From Pratylenchus scribneri (taxonomy: Eukaryota > Nematoda > Chromadorea > Rhabditida > Pratylenchidae), in NCBI GenBank assembly GCA_030063045.1, contig JAQSEB010000093.1, positions 868,001 to 932,000 on the forward strand: DNA of 64,000 nt. Reading direction: 5' to 3'. A model generated the notes under the pieces. It was given only the letters and a program-made list of their open reading frames with translations. It was not told the DNA's origin and did not search any database. A program made the position numbers and the translations under genes. Positions 11,801-21,832 of this stretch are shown here, piece by piece; within the stretch, counting starts at the first letter, position 1; each line of letters begins with the position of its first letter.

Positions 11801-14800
11801 TCATTGGAGTGAAAAGACGATTCAGTTAGGCGGCCATTTTTTGGCCATAATTCAACGAGGCAATAACCAATTTTGGAAGGTGATATGCCATTTGAAAGCT
11901 CTTTCAAAAAATTAGGAAAGCCACTTTTTAGAGGACATTTAAGGCTTTCAAATGGCATATCCCCTTCACAAATTGGTTGCTTCCTTCTTGAGATATGTCA
12001 AAAAGAATGGCTTATTAGGGAACGAATCTTCCTGTTTCGATCAAATTCACTGCCATTTTCATTCAATTTGTCATTTTCAGCGTTCAACAAGAATATTGGC
12101 AAAAGCCGAACGTTTTGCCACCCGAATTGGGGCAATGTTCGCACCAATTCGATCAAATGACCAACAACATATCCAACAATATTTTTTGGAATTTTTCCAA
12201 CGCATTTTGCAAAATCCATTCCCACCGGCTGAATATTACACAATTACGAGCAGACGAATCATTGGCGGCGGCAACAATTTTGATGATTGGCATTCAATGT
12301 AGGTTTTCGGCTATATTTTCTGATTGGTAGTGTAAAATAATTTATCAAAAAAAATAAATAATTCCATGAAAATTTTTCCATTCTAAAAATAATATCTAAA
12401 CTTGGTCTAATTAGCATTCTTTAATATTCATATTTCCTATACTCCAAGACTTAGCCCTAATCTAATACAAATCCCCAAAAATTTTATTATGACCAGATTT
12501 TATGGTCTTTAAAAAATTTTATTTTTGGAATACGAAAAGTTTTCTGCAATTTCAATTTTTTTTATAAATATTATTTATTTTTCCGTATGAAAATAAAGTA
12601 AAATTCAGAAAATTTTTTAAATTAATTTTTTCTATAAATCTAATCCTAATCCCCAAAAATTTTATTATGACCAGATTTTATTGCCCTAAAAAAATTATTA
12701 TTGGAATACGAAAAGTTTTCTGCAATTTCAATTTTTTTGTAAATATTATTTATTTTTCCGTATGAAAATAAACTAAAATTCAGAAAATTTTTTAAATTAA
12801 TTTTTAATATCAGCTATGTGAATTTTATGCTCTACTAAATCATCTAAAAATCTAATATATTAAAATGATTTATTTATAATTATAAATAACTATAATCGTT
12901 TGCTTTTAATCAGCCCTCCACAATTAATTTGATGGCATTCCCTCATAATATTTTCAGTGCCCAAAGTCAATTTGGCATTTGCTCAACCCTAACCGGTTCT
13001 GCGGAAACATTGATGACGGAAAGAAGTGAAGAAGAAGATGAAGCAGATTTTATTGGCAATTGGGCAATGAATAATGAAAGGGAAATGGCAACAAAAAATG
13101 TGCAATGGCGGAGAAAATCAAAGCAAAGTCGAATTGCTTTGGTCGGATCTCCGCCTCCACCTCCTCATCATCAACAAACTCAATTAAATGCACAACAAAT
13201 GTCGGGAAGAAAAAGGTGAAATTTCATGGGTTATCCCTACACTAATTTTGCGCTCTGTCCTAGATAATTTTAATGAAATTAATAAATATTTAAGCTATTT
13301 TTTTTAGCATATTGTTTTTTATCCATTAATTCTTTTTTTAATCAATCCAAACTGCGTTATATAATTTTAATGATATGTTTATTTAAAGCTAGGCGAAATT
13401 ATTTTCTAACAAACAAGGCGGAATTAAAACAGGCAGAATTATTCTAAGTTCGCCAGGCGGAATTAAAACAGGCGGAATTATTCTAAGTTCGCCAGGCGGA
13501 ATTATTCTAAGTTCGCCAGGCGGAATTATTCTAAGTTCGCCAGGCGGAATTATTCTAAGTTCGCCAGGCGGAATTATTCTAAGTTCGCCAGGTGGAATTA
13601 TTCTAAGTTCGCCAGGCGGAATTATTCTAAGTTCGCCAGGCGGAATTATTCTAAATTCGCCAGGCGGAATTATTCTAAGTTCGCCAGGCGGAATTATTCT
13701 AAGTTCGCCAGGCGGAATTATTCTAAGTTCGCCAGGCGGAATTATTCTAAGTTCGCCAGGCGGAATTATTCTAAGTTCGCCAGGCGGAATTATTCTAAGT
13801 TCGCCAGGCGGAATTATTCTAAGTTTGCCAGGCGGAATTATTCTAAGTTCGCCAGGCGGAATTATTCTAAGTTCGCCAGGCGGAATTATTCTAAGTTCGC
13901 CAGGCGGAATTATTCTAAGTTCGCCAGGCGGAATTATTCTAAGTTCGCCAGGCGGAATTATTCTAAGTTCGCCAGGCGGAATTATTCTAAGTTCGCCAGG
14001 CGGAATTATTCTAAGTTCGCCAGGCGGAATTATTCTAAGTTCGCCAGGCGGAATTATTCTAAGTTTGCCAGGCGGAATTATTCTAAGTTCGCCAGGCGGA
14101 ATTAAAACAGGCGAAATTATTCTAATAAGAAGAGACCAAATTATTTCCTAGCTATTTTAATAGAATGAATTATTTCTTATTATCTTTTGCGAATATTCAC
14201 TAGAAAAAATATATTGTGCAAAATTCGGACGCATCATTTCAAATACAATTCGAATTTGAATATATTTCTCCCTTTTATATAGAATTCCACCAGTTCTTCG
14301 CAACGATTCACAATTGAGTCGAACAACTGGAATAAGTCAATGGACCAATGGGAGTGGATTGACGGCGAGCACATTGACTGCGGCAATGAATAAAGGGGAA
14401 AACATCAACAACAGTCAGCATGGCAGTGATTCCACCACAAGAACACCGTTGGCATCATCCAACAATGGAAATGGCACAATTGGAAATGGCAGTGGAAATG
14501 GAAGGAATGGTCGCACAAATGGGGAAAGACCTCATTCCGCTGTGATTTTGCCTTCCGCAATTTCACCGCCTTTTGTGGACATTGATGGAGGAGAACAGCA
14601 ACAACAAATTCTGGATGAAGGCAATCAAAATACAAGAACAAAAACGCCAAGGAGATTGGAAAAAGTACAGTCCATTTCATTAATTTGATATCAAATTTAG
14701 GGTTTCAATTCTTAAAGCTTTATGAAGCCTAAAGACTAAAACCCAAAATATCTGCCTCCCTCATTTGTGCTCAGGAAATTTTTCTATTCCAGTTGATTTC

Positions 14801-17800
14801 AAGTTTTGTGCAATTTCGGGCCACAACTCCTATAATCCCCTTAGCCGATGAAACAACATCAAATATTGAGAGCATGCCAACGGCTGCCGGAAGTCGACGA
14901 AGCAGAATGCAAAGGATGGCATCTGCGGATATGGCCACAAAAACAACGAATAAAAGTCAGTCCAGAAATTTAATTTTTATATAAATTATTGTAAATTTTA
15001 TTTATTTTTTTTTTGCACTTTTTTGTTGATGCTTTTCCATCAATAAATTTATTTTCCTTATTTTTTGCACAAATTTTTGCCAGCCTTTTTAGTTTCGCAC
15101 TCTCCAACATTTGGTTCTTCAAATCCCAAAAACAACAAAAATTCATTTTGTCATTCGGCAAAAGAATTGATGACTCGTTCCATGGATTCCCTGTTTATTA
15201 TGGAAAAAATGGGGAAAACTGTAGAGAAAAATGCAGAAAATGTGAATAAATTGTTGGAAATTGATGAAAATGCTGAAGAAAAATGGGAATGGCAGCGAAG
15301 GAGGCGAAGCCGATCCGAAATGCCAAATAAATGGAAAATAGGGAAAAATGTAGTGAATGGAGTGAAGGAAGGATTATCGCATCATTCACCATCGCCTTTC
15401 TTTGTTCGCCGAATTTTGCCATGGCCACGGCGAAAAAGGCAAATGCCAACTTCGAAGAGTGGGGAATGGGAAAATGGCAACAATAGCACTATCGAAAATG
15501 AAAAATTCCGCACCGTTTTGTTTTTGAATGGCGAGGATGATTTGTTGGAAACTGAAAGTAAAGGTGAATTATTGTTGTGTTTTTTCATTAGTTTCGCTTT
15601 CAATTTGTTCGAATATTTACTTAATAAAATCATCAGCACCTGAGACCTGAGTCATTCTTTTGGCCATATTTCAACAAGAAAGCAACCAATTCAGGAAGGC
15701 GATATGCCATTTGAAAGCCCTAAATGTTCTCTAAAAAGTGGCCAATTCTAATTGTTTTCAAACCTTAAAACAATTTGTAAAATTAGCGGCCTTTCCTCAT
15801 TCATCAGAAAAATCGGGTTTATTATACTCAAAAAACTGTAACATTTGTAAATCTTGGATTCCATAAAATGTTTTACGGCCACATTTTAGTGGACACTTTG
15901 ATCTTTTAAATGGTATATCGCCTTCTTATATTGGTTAAAGCCTCGTTGAGATATGGCCAAAAAACCAGCAAATGGCCAAATAATCATCCCATATTTCAAT
16001 AAAATATTCTCCCTTCATTTTCAGCCAATCCCAGCAACAATTTTCCTTCACCCCAGCCTCAATTGCCTTCCACCGGCCATCGTTTTGCCCAATGGCTTCG
16101 TTCGCCTCGATCCCAGTCACGAAGCCGAGGCCAAAATGCCACATCCCAATCTGCTTCTGCCCTTTCACCTACAACCACCATTTCTTCGGATGCCAGCATA
16201 AAAAGTGTCGAAAGTAGTAAAGGAAAACCACAACAAAAAACATTGGCCGAATGTTGTGCCGAAAGCAGGGATGGATTGCCTCCATTTTTGGTGAAATGTG
16301 TTCGAACAATTGAACAGGTACCATTTCCATTTTCTGTCTATGACGAGAATGATTATAACCATTGAGGAATTATTAATCTACCTTTGAGGCGAATGAATAT
16401 AATTCATTAAATACTGAACCGATTTTGTTGGTTTTTTTAATAAATTAAGAGTAGATTCATTGCTATCAAATGATATTAATTTTATTTAAATTAGTTCAAA
16501 ATTTAGGGAGTTTTGGTTAAAAAAAACACTAAAAATAACTTTACTATGGATTAGCGAAATTTGCAGTTGTTTTTTGGCACATCAATTTAGATAAATTTTA
16601 TATCTTTTGGCAGCTTTAAGTCCACTCTTTGATATGATAATATAATCAACAAATTCGGTTAAGTGCTTAATAAGTTATAATCGTTTGCGCAAGAGTGGCT
16701 AACAAAATTTGCTTCATAATAAACCATTTCTTCCAATTCAATTTTTATTTTATTTTTTTAAAGAATGGCGGTTTGGAAACCGAAGGCATTTATCGGGTGC
16801 CCGGCAATCAAAATGATGTTGAGAGGATGTTCCAAAAAGGCAACACACCGAATTTCAATAAAATCCCAGTTCATGCAGTGGCCACTGGGTTAAAGCGATT
16901 TTTGGATGGATTGGCCGAGCCATTAATTCCAGAAAAAATGCATTCCGCCATTTTGAATGTTTTTGAAGGCGAAAATGGAATTGGCCATACAATTGATGGC
17001 AAAAAGGTGAGAAGACAAGAAATAGAATTTTATTTAACCTGCCAAATAAGTAATTGATTATATCAAAAATCAAAAATCAAAAATAAGCATATATTCATAT
17101 AGTGCTTAATTAATTATGTGAGAGCTTAAAGGTTTGTGCTACATTCACAAATCATAAACTAAATTTTGGATAGAGCTGGTCAAGACGCATTGATTGGTAT
17201 ATAATTTGGTTATGGTTTGGTCAACAATTAAAGGGAATTAAACGGTTTAAACCACATTTTGGTTTGGTCAACAATTAAAGGGAATTAAACGGTTTAAACC
17301 ACATTTTGGTTTGGTCAACAATTAAAGGGAATTAAACGGTTTAAACCACATTTTGGTTTGGTCAACAATTAAAGGATTTTAAACAGTTTAAACCATATTT
17401 TGATTTGGTCAACAATTAAAGGATTTTAAACAGTTTAAACCATATTTTGATTTGGTCAACAATTAAAGAGTTTTAAACGGTTTAAACCCAATTTTGGTTT
17501 AATGGTTTAAAACTAAGTTAGAATTGGTTAAATCCAAAGCCAAAATTATAATTAAATGCTGCGTTTAGATTTATCGATTGGATATATGGTTTATAGGTTT
17601 AGGATAAAAATTCTGAACCGTTATGATCTTTTCAGCATTTCGTTATTTTTATATCTTTCCAAAAATTTCAATTTTTATGTTAATTAAATATTTCCCATCC
17701 ACAAAAAAAACATTTAAATTTTTCAACCAACCATTTCATATCCTAGGCCACCCAAATTGTTTCGGCAATTCGTGGCAATTTGCCCCTGGAAAATTGGCGA

Positions 17801-18004
17801 GTTCTCTGCTTTTTGATTGGCCATTTGCAGAAAGTGGCTGAATGTTCGGCCACAAATTCAATGGATTTGCGCAATTTGGCCAAAGTGTGGAGTCCAACAC
17901 TGTTTCGGCCAAATTTTGAGTCATTCGAAGCAATGGCCACTTCAATGGCCAAATTCGAGATGGCCACTTTTTTGTTGCTTTTCAAAAATTGTGGCAAAAA
18001 ATGA
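2874..18004 (+). CDS. ARHGAP35: p190-type Rho GTPase-activating protein, 24 exons, complete
   Basis: This gene encodes a p190RhoGAP (vertebrate ARHGAP35/ARHGAP5, fly RhoGAPp190), which switches off Rho at the cell cortex by stimulating GTP hydrolysis. The spliced product is about 1829 aa; human p190A is about 1500. Residues 36-330 form the N-terminal GTPase. It has the family's extended P-loop (GLSG...GALGVGKS, K56) and a TKFD guanine motif (241-244), and it ends near IPYFEAL-like ILPYSDAL. Residues about 330-600 match the FF-repeat region, including ITPGRSFSDAK. Residues about 650-1065 match the two pseudo-GTPase domains (IELAMHGPP, LRVRCSSMCGD). A Ser/Asn-rich linker follows. The RhoGAP domain is residues about 1640-1829: EGIYRVPGN carries arginine finger R1674, then LKRFLDGLAEPLIP and NLAKVWSPTLFRP. 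The start is the first ATG before the P-loop. An acceptor-like AG lies 52 nt upstream. The family call is secure; single splice sites are less so. Confidence 0.93.
3090..3394. mobile_element. Family A MITE, copy 2, in p190RhoGAP intron 1
   Basis: The left arm is worn (GGGTCATTCTATTTATCG); the right arm is well preserved up to GAGATATGGCCAAAAGG. Confidence 0.75.
4240..4437. mobile_element. Family A MITE, copy 3, right half, in p190RhoGAP intron 3
   Basis: Only the right half is clear: CCACTTTTTAGAGGACACTT through TTGAGATATAAACAAAAGAA. Confidence 0.7.
5224..5525 (+). repeat. 24-bp satellite array 1, in p190RhoGAP intron 5
   Basis: About 12 tandem copies of CGCCTGGCGAACTTAGAATA plus ATTC. The array fills most of the intron between exons 5 and 6. 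It shows two single-base variants (AACTAAG and CTAGCG) alternating in its middle, a sign of local duplication. Confidence 0.95.
6578..6800. mobile_element. Family A MITE, copy 4, left part, in p190RhoGAP intron 7
   Basis: The left arm (GGTCATTCTTTTGGTCATTG) and centre are present; the right arm is missing. Confidence 0.75.
8236..8252 (-). repeat. Isolated fragment of the satellite
   Basis: A single CAGGCGGAATTAAAACA inside p190RhoGAP intron 11, outside any array. It may be a remnant or seed. Confidence 0.6.
9200..9491. mobile_element. Family A MITE, copy 5, in p190RhoGAP intron 13
   Basis: Nearly full length but without a clear outer left end. It lies 22 bp from the GC-rich hAT-like element. 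Confidence 0.75.
9514..10047. mobile_element. GC-rich non-autonomous hAT-like element in p190RhoGAP intron 13
   Basis: Flanked by the perfect 8-bp duplication ATTCAGAG (9506-9513, 10048-10055). Termini are TAGGGTTGCGCCCCCGCA and its complement. Both arms are extremely rich in CCCCCGC motifs, with a roughly 30-bp tandem repeat (CCCGCGCCCCCGCATCCCCG) on the left. The core is AT-rich and noncoding. The terminus resembles that of the hAT element at 18479. Confidence 0.85.
11462..11605. repeat. Family D, copy 2, left half, in p190RhoGAP intron 16
   Basis: Begins AATTGGCACCGTTTATAATA. The matching right arm is absent. Confidence 0.65.
11836..12009. mobile_element. Family A MITE, copy 6, centre deleted, in p190RhoGAP intron 16
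   Basis: The two arms are joined directly near 11905, leaving a 170-bp hairpin-like element just upstream of exon 17. Confidence 0.78.
12470..12810. repeat. Tandem duplication of about 179 bp in p190RhoGAP intron 17
   Basis: Two copies each start at ATCCCCAAAAATTTTATTAT and contain GGAATACGAAAAGTTTTCTG. The copies differ by a few bases. Confidence 0.85.
13417..14130 (-). repeat. 24-bp satellite array 2, in p190RhoGAP intron 18
   Basis: Same unit in reverse orientation, nearly pure, with about 28 copies. The 15-bp variant GGCGGAATTAAAACA is present only at the two edges. Flanks contain AGCTAG (13388 and 14149). Confidence 0.95.
15640..15963. mobile_element. Family A MITE, copy 7, in p190RhoGAP intron 21
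   Basis: Near full length, from CAGCACCTGAG to GAGATATGGCCAAAAAA. Confidence 0.83.
16385..16697. repeat. Family D inverted repeat, copy 3, in p190RhoGAP intron 22
   Basis: Both arms are present. It ends TTATAATCGTTTGCGCAAG, about 65 bp before the exon carrying the arginine finger. Confidence 0.7.
17125..17632. repeat. Family C inverted repeat, copy 2, with 47-bp tandem repeat
   Basis: Fills most of p190RhoGAP intron 23. Six tandem units at about 17210-17500 carry GGTTTGGTCAACAATTAAAG and the palindrome GGTTTAAACC. Other copies have one unit. Confidence 0.88.
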
Positions 18005-18478
18005 GAGGAAAAAGGAATGAAAAAACAGAAACAGAGATTTATGTGAATTCCAAAAATGTGATCAAGTCAAAAATCCCATTCATAATAATAATAATCCCAT
18101 AATAATAAATTTTTATTTTAATTACACAGAAAAAATATAAATAAATATGAATTCATTTTTTTTCTTTTGCTCATATTTTATTTATTAATTTTAAATTCCA
18201 TTAAAATGGTAATTTAATTTTCATAGCCAAATTTTCTTCATCAATTCTACGAATTAGCAAATAAATTAGGCAAATTTGCCATCATTTTATAGCTTCTGAT
18301 TGGGATGAATTAATTAAATTAAAAATATTTCAATTCATTTTTCCAATTTGGAGATAGTAATTTCAAAAAGATGTATCAATCTAGTCAATTAACCATCAGC
18401 AGCAAAGGTCAGGGAATCATGATGAAAGTTGTTTTGGAATAAAGGAGTGCTACTGTACTCCCAAAGACATATCAGCAA
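18005..18478. other. p190RhoGAP 3' region
   Basis: AT-rich, with AATAAA at about 18107 and 18140 as possible polyadenylation signals. GGCAAATTTG...TTATAGCTTCTGATTGGGAT around 18270-18310 is a dispersed repeat seen also near 5940, 23140 and 36890. No coding sequence. Confidence 0.55.
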
Positions 18479-20017
18479 CAGGGTTGCCTCGAGTTACTCG
18501 AAACTCGAAACCCGAAACTCGGGGTTTTTGGCGACTCGAAACTCGAAACTCGACTCGAAAAATTTTCGATCGACTCGATTCGAAACTCGAAATTTTTGGC
18601 ACTTTTTAATTTAAAAATTTTAAATTTTTATCGAACGGATTTTCCTTATTTTATTATTTATTTTAAATAAAATCGTCAATTCTTTTTTATTTTTATTTAT
18701 TTATCATTTTATTTGTCATAAATCATATTAAATTTATACTTTAATAATAAATTATTTTGCAATTTATATCAGATTAGAATAGCAAAAATGGCGGAAGAAG
18801 ATTCGATTTGGCATTATTTTATTGAATTGACCAACGATTTTGTCAAATGTAAAAGTTGCGAATGGAATCAAAAACGAGAAAAAACTAAATCAACAATAAA
18901 TATGAATCGACATTTAAAAAATCATCATAAAGAATTTTATGCTCAATATGTAAAAGCAAAGGAAAAAAAGAAACAATTGGCAGAAAAAGCACTCTCAACA
19001 ATGCCAAAAATATCAATCGTTTGAAAAAATCAAATATTGCACTTTCAAAACAAATTGCTGAATCACTGGAAATGAGGATGAGTGGATATGAATTAAAAAG
19101 GTTTAAATTTGTAATTATAACAAAATATATTAATTTTATTAATTAGAAAACTGATTATTCCGACAATTCTCGATCCAAATTACAAGTTGAAATTTTTTGA
19201 TCGAGATCAGAGGGATTTATACAAAAAATGGTTAATGGATGAATTAAGTGAAAATGTCATTGATTTGCCCCAAAATCAAACAAATCGTGAGCGAACGCCA
19301 TCAATTTCACATCAAACCGGAGGTTCAGCTCTTTTGGAGGAATATTTGAATGTAAATTTTAATTAATAATTATTTTTATTTTAAACTAATTTTTAGGATA
19401 ATTCTCATGAAGATGATTTATTTTTGTTTATTGACAAAGATGAGGCGGATTTGATTAAGCAGGAAATTGATGCTTATTTGTCGGAACCATTGCAAAAAAA
19501 AGATTGCTTCAAATATTGGACGCAAAAAGCTGAACAATGGCCAAGATTGTGCAAATTATTCAGGTTATTATTATTATAAAATGAAATATTTTTAACATTA
19601 ATTAAGACAATTTAATTGTGCGCCTGTAGGTTCGCAAGAATCAGAACGGCTTTTTTCGACGGCCGGTGCAATTATGACTGATTTGCGAAATCGTTTAAGT
19701 GCAGAAAATTTGGAGAAGTTACTTTTCATCCATGAAAATCTTCCATTAACAAATTTCGAATATTAACTATTTATTTAATCTCAATATTTTTTTGCTATTA
19801 TTTATTTTTGATTTATGAAAGCAAATTTTAATTCCATTTTCTTCTTTAAATTTGGATAAAAAAATTTTTCTATGTTAAATTAATTTTTTTGAATTAGACT
19901 CGAAACCCGAAACTCGAGGTTTTTGGCGACTCGAAACTCGAAACTCGACTCGAAAAATTTTGGCCGACTCGAACTCGAAACTCGACTCGAACTTTTTGGC
20001 GACTCGCGGCAACACTG
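18479..20017 (+). mobile_element. hAT-superfamily DNA transposon, internally deleted
   Basis: The ends are inverted repeats: CAGGGTTGCCTCGAGT on the left, and the complement of CAGTGTTGCCGCGAGT on the right. The element is flanked by the perfect 8-bp duplication ATCAGCAA at 18471-18478 and 20018-20025, the hallmark of hAT insertion. Subterminal regions (about 18490-18600 and 19895-20010) are full of ACTCGAAACTCGA motifs in both directions, probably transposase-binding sites. The element is 1539 bp, shorter than a full hAT, and the central catalytic part of the transposase is missing. Confidence 0.93.
18788..19766 (+). pseudogene. hAT transposase relic: BED finger and C-terminal dimerisation domain only
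   Basis: The first open segment (18788-19024) carries a BED-type zinc finger: CKSC, then HLKNHH about 20 residues on. It stops with TGA at 19022. A second frame resumes at about 19020 with SKQIAESLEMRMSGYELKR. It continues over short introns through 19147-19351 (IPTILDPNYKLKFF), 19397-19563 (EADLIKQEIDAYLSEP) and 19607-19766. The last segment holds the hAT C-terminal dimerisation motif (GSQESERLFSTAGAIM, then LRNRLSAENLEKLLF). The DDE/RNase H core expected between the finger and LDPNYK is absent, so the protein cannot be catalytic. The frame change near 19020 probably marks the deletion junction. It is a non-autonomous relic. Confidence 0.88.
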
Positions 20018-20124
20018 ATCAGCAACGCCTTCTCTGTTTTTCCCTCTCTTTCCAATTTCCATTATTTACAACATACCTTGAGGGTACACTCATCAGCACC
20101 AAATAACAAATAAGAAGATTCAAT

Positions 20125-20380
20125 CAGTACAGTACCCTTTGTCATTGATTTGATCATTACTCGAAAAGGAAGTAACTAATTCAGAAAGGCGATATGCCAT
20201 TTGAAAGCCCTATATGTCCTCTAAAATGTGGCCAATCTAATTGTTTGAAATGTTAAAACATTTTGTAAAATAACCGGGTTTTCCTACAAAAAATTTGGGT
20301 TTATTACATAAAAAACATAATTATTTTTAAATTATGATTTCATAAAATAAAAAAGAATCCAATTTTAGAGGATATTACGA
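20125..20380. mobile_element. Family A MITE, copy 8
   Basis: The left end CAGTACCCTTTGTCATT and centre are recognisable. The copy breaks off in the right arm near TTTTAGAGGATATTACG. Confidence 0.7.
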
Positions 20381-20526
20381 GCCAAAAACAACAAATGAGG
20401 GCACACTACAAAGGGACATATTTATTTGGATTATATTGCTTTCGAAAAAAATGTCTGTTCGGATTCAAATTTCTGTGTGATTTAATCCTTTTTATTTTAT
20501 TTATTATTTCTTCGCCTTTTCTTTAT

Positions 20527-21342
20527 TCATCCAACAATGCCAATCACCTCTTCAATTCGTTTTTCCATTTCATACATCTTTCCCTTCAATTCGGCATTTT
20601 CTTCCTTCAGTCCCGCAATTTTCTCCTCCATTTTTGCCATCGATTGATCCACATTGCCATCAATATCCTATAATCATAGAATACATTTTAATTGAATTAA
20701 AAATGTACTTCTATTTTTAATGATTTTTCGGGTATTAGTCTGTTATGGGGGGGTGCAAAATTTTAATGGGGGCTGCACCGTAAAATTTATTATTCTGCCT
20801 CCCCCGATAGTTTATGGACTAAAAAATAGTGCGAAAAGAAATTCTAAATCCAAAAAGTCTAACCTACTCCTACACCTAAACCAACAATATAATACCCCTT
20901 AACCCATCCGGGCCTACCCTAAACCCTATTTTACCCTACTTTAAACCTCATTAGGGATTTAGAAAAACCTTATTAAGAGTTTAGGATAGGCTAAGATTAG
21001 GTTTATGAAGGCTGGATGAGTTTTAGGGGTAGGATTTAATGTTGGTAGGGTTTAGGATTAGGGTAGATCGAATTCGGTTTAGGGTTGTTCTTCTATTGTG
21101 TAATGGTCTTTAAAATAACAGAGGAGGCAGAATAAATAAGTTTTACGGTGCAACCCCCCCCCCCCCCCCCATTAAAATTTTGCACCCCCCCCCCCCCCCA
21201 ATAACAGACTACTACCATTTTTCGAGAGTGAAAAATTCATTTTTAAATAAAACAAATATTATGAAAATATTTTTTTGCTGCTTACATTGGTGGCAATAGC
21301 AAAGATATGCAGCATGAATAGAAATAGAATGAATTGCTTCAT
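20527..21342 (-). CDS. Small secreted coiled-coil peptide, two exons
   Basis: The protein is too short to appear in ordinary ORF scans. Exon 1 is 21342-21286 and exon 2 is 20667-20527; the intron has a consensus GTAAGC donor and a TATAG acceptor, both phase 0. The product is 65 aa. Residues 1-19 (MKQFILFLFMLHIFAIATN) look like a signal peptide. The 46-residue remainder runs DIDGNVDQSMAKMEEKIAGL and then a Glu/Lys-rich amphipathic helix with Leu/Met/Ile at heptad spacing (AKMEEKIAGLKEENAELKGK), ending EEVIGIVG. It has no cysteines. AATAAA signals follow the stop. It resembles the small secreted proteins common in parasitic nematodes, but I recognise no family. The intron carries a 472-bp transposon. 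Confidence 0.68.
20738..21209. mobile_element. Small inverted-repeat transposon with G/C homopolymer runs
   Basis: The left end starts GTCTGTTATGGGGGGGTGCA; the right end is its complement, including C runs of 14-18. TA dinucleotides flank both ends (20736-20737, 21210-21211), as expected for Tc1/mariner-type insertion. The arms are about 60 bp and continue with TGCACCGTAAAA. The interior has telomere-like GGTTTAGGGTT stretches and no ORF. It lies in the intron of the secreted coiled-coil gene. The homopolymers may be assembly-sensitive. Confidence 0.72.
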
Positions 21343-21832
21343 TTTTAAGATTTGAAGGATTTATCAAATTAAAGAAGTTTTTGGGATTGAAAATAGGCAA
21401 AAGAAAAACTGTAAAAATTATATTAAAAAATATGAAGAGAAGGGAATAAATGTAATTTTGGGGCAAATTTATGTCCTCTGCCCAATTTAGTGAAGCAAAA
21501 TATGATTCATTCACTCATTAATTTATTTATCGCATCATTATAGAAATTAATTGTGGGAATATTTAATTTGTCAGAAAAAAAATTTAAAGTATAGAAAGAA
21601 TTTATTTTGTCGAAAAAATTGTAATTTTAACGGTTAAGAATGAATCTTTTAGACCATTTATATTAACTTTATACTCAGCCATAGATCTCGTAAATGAATT
21701 GAAGGGGGCGCCGGCAACCGGCATGGACAATTTGAAGGGGAATTGGGAAAGTCCAATGTATTTCTTACAATTACAACTACAATTCATTTTTAAATTTATC
21801 AAATCCAGTCTCCAAAAAGTTATATAATCTTT

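Larger units (their letters stand above)
2874..18004 (+). other. Exon map of the p190RhoGAP gene
   Basis: Exons: 2874-3062, 3480-3533, 3893-4177, 4504-4958, 5002-5199, 5687-5885, 6277-6528, 6913-7088, 7629-7775, 7829-7885, 7935-7965, 8377-8781, 8826-8941, 10140-10306, 10347-10457, 11073-11425, 12081-12298, 12958-13215, 14283-14664, 14793-14955, 15084-15563 (alternative donor 15557, same phase), 16025-16317, 16764-17006, 17747-18004. All introns are GT-AG and phase is continuous, giving 5490 nt, which is divisible by three. The least certain junction is exon 13/14: the donor AG/GTCCTC at 8941 was chosen because it is the only one giving the required phase. The shortest introns are 43 nt (4959-5001) and 44 nt (8782-8825). 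Introns over about 300 nt mostly hold a MITE or satellite array. Confidence 0.82.

Noticed and set aside
18788..19024. 78-aa zinc-finger protein as an independent host gene
   Set aside because: It lies inside a hAT element with target duplication and is the BED finger of that element's transposase.
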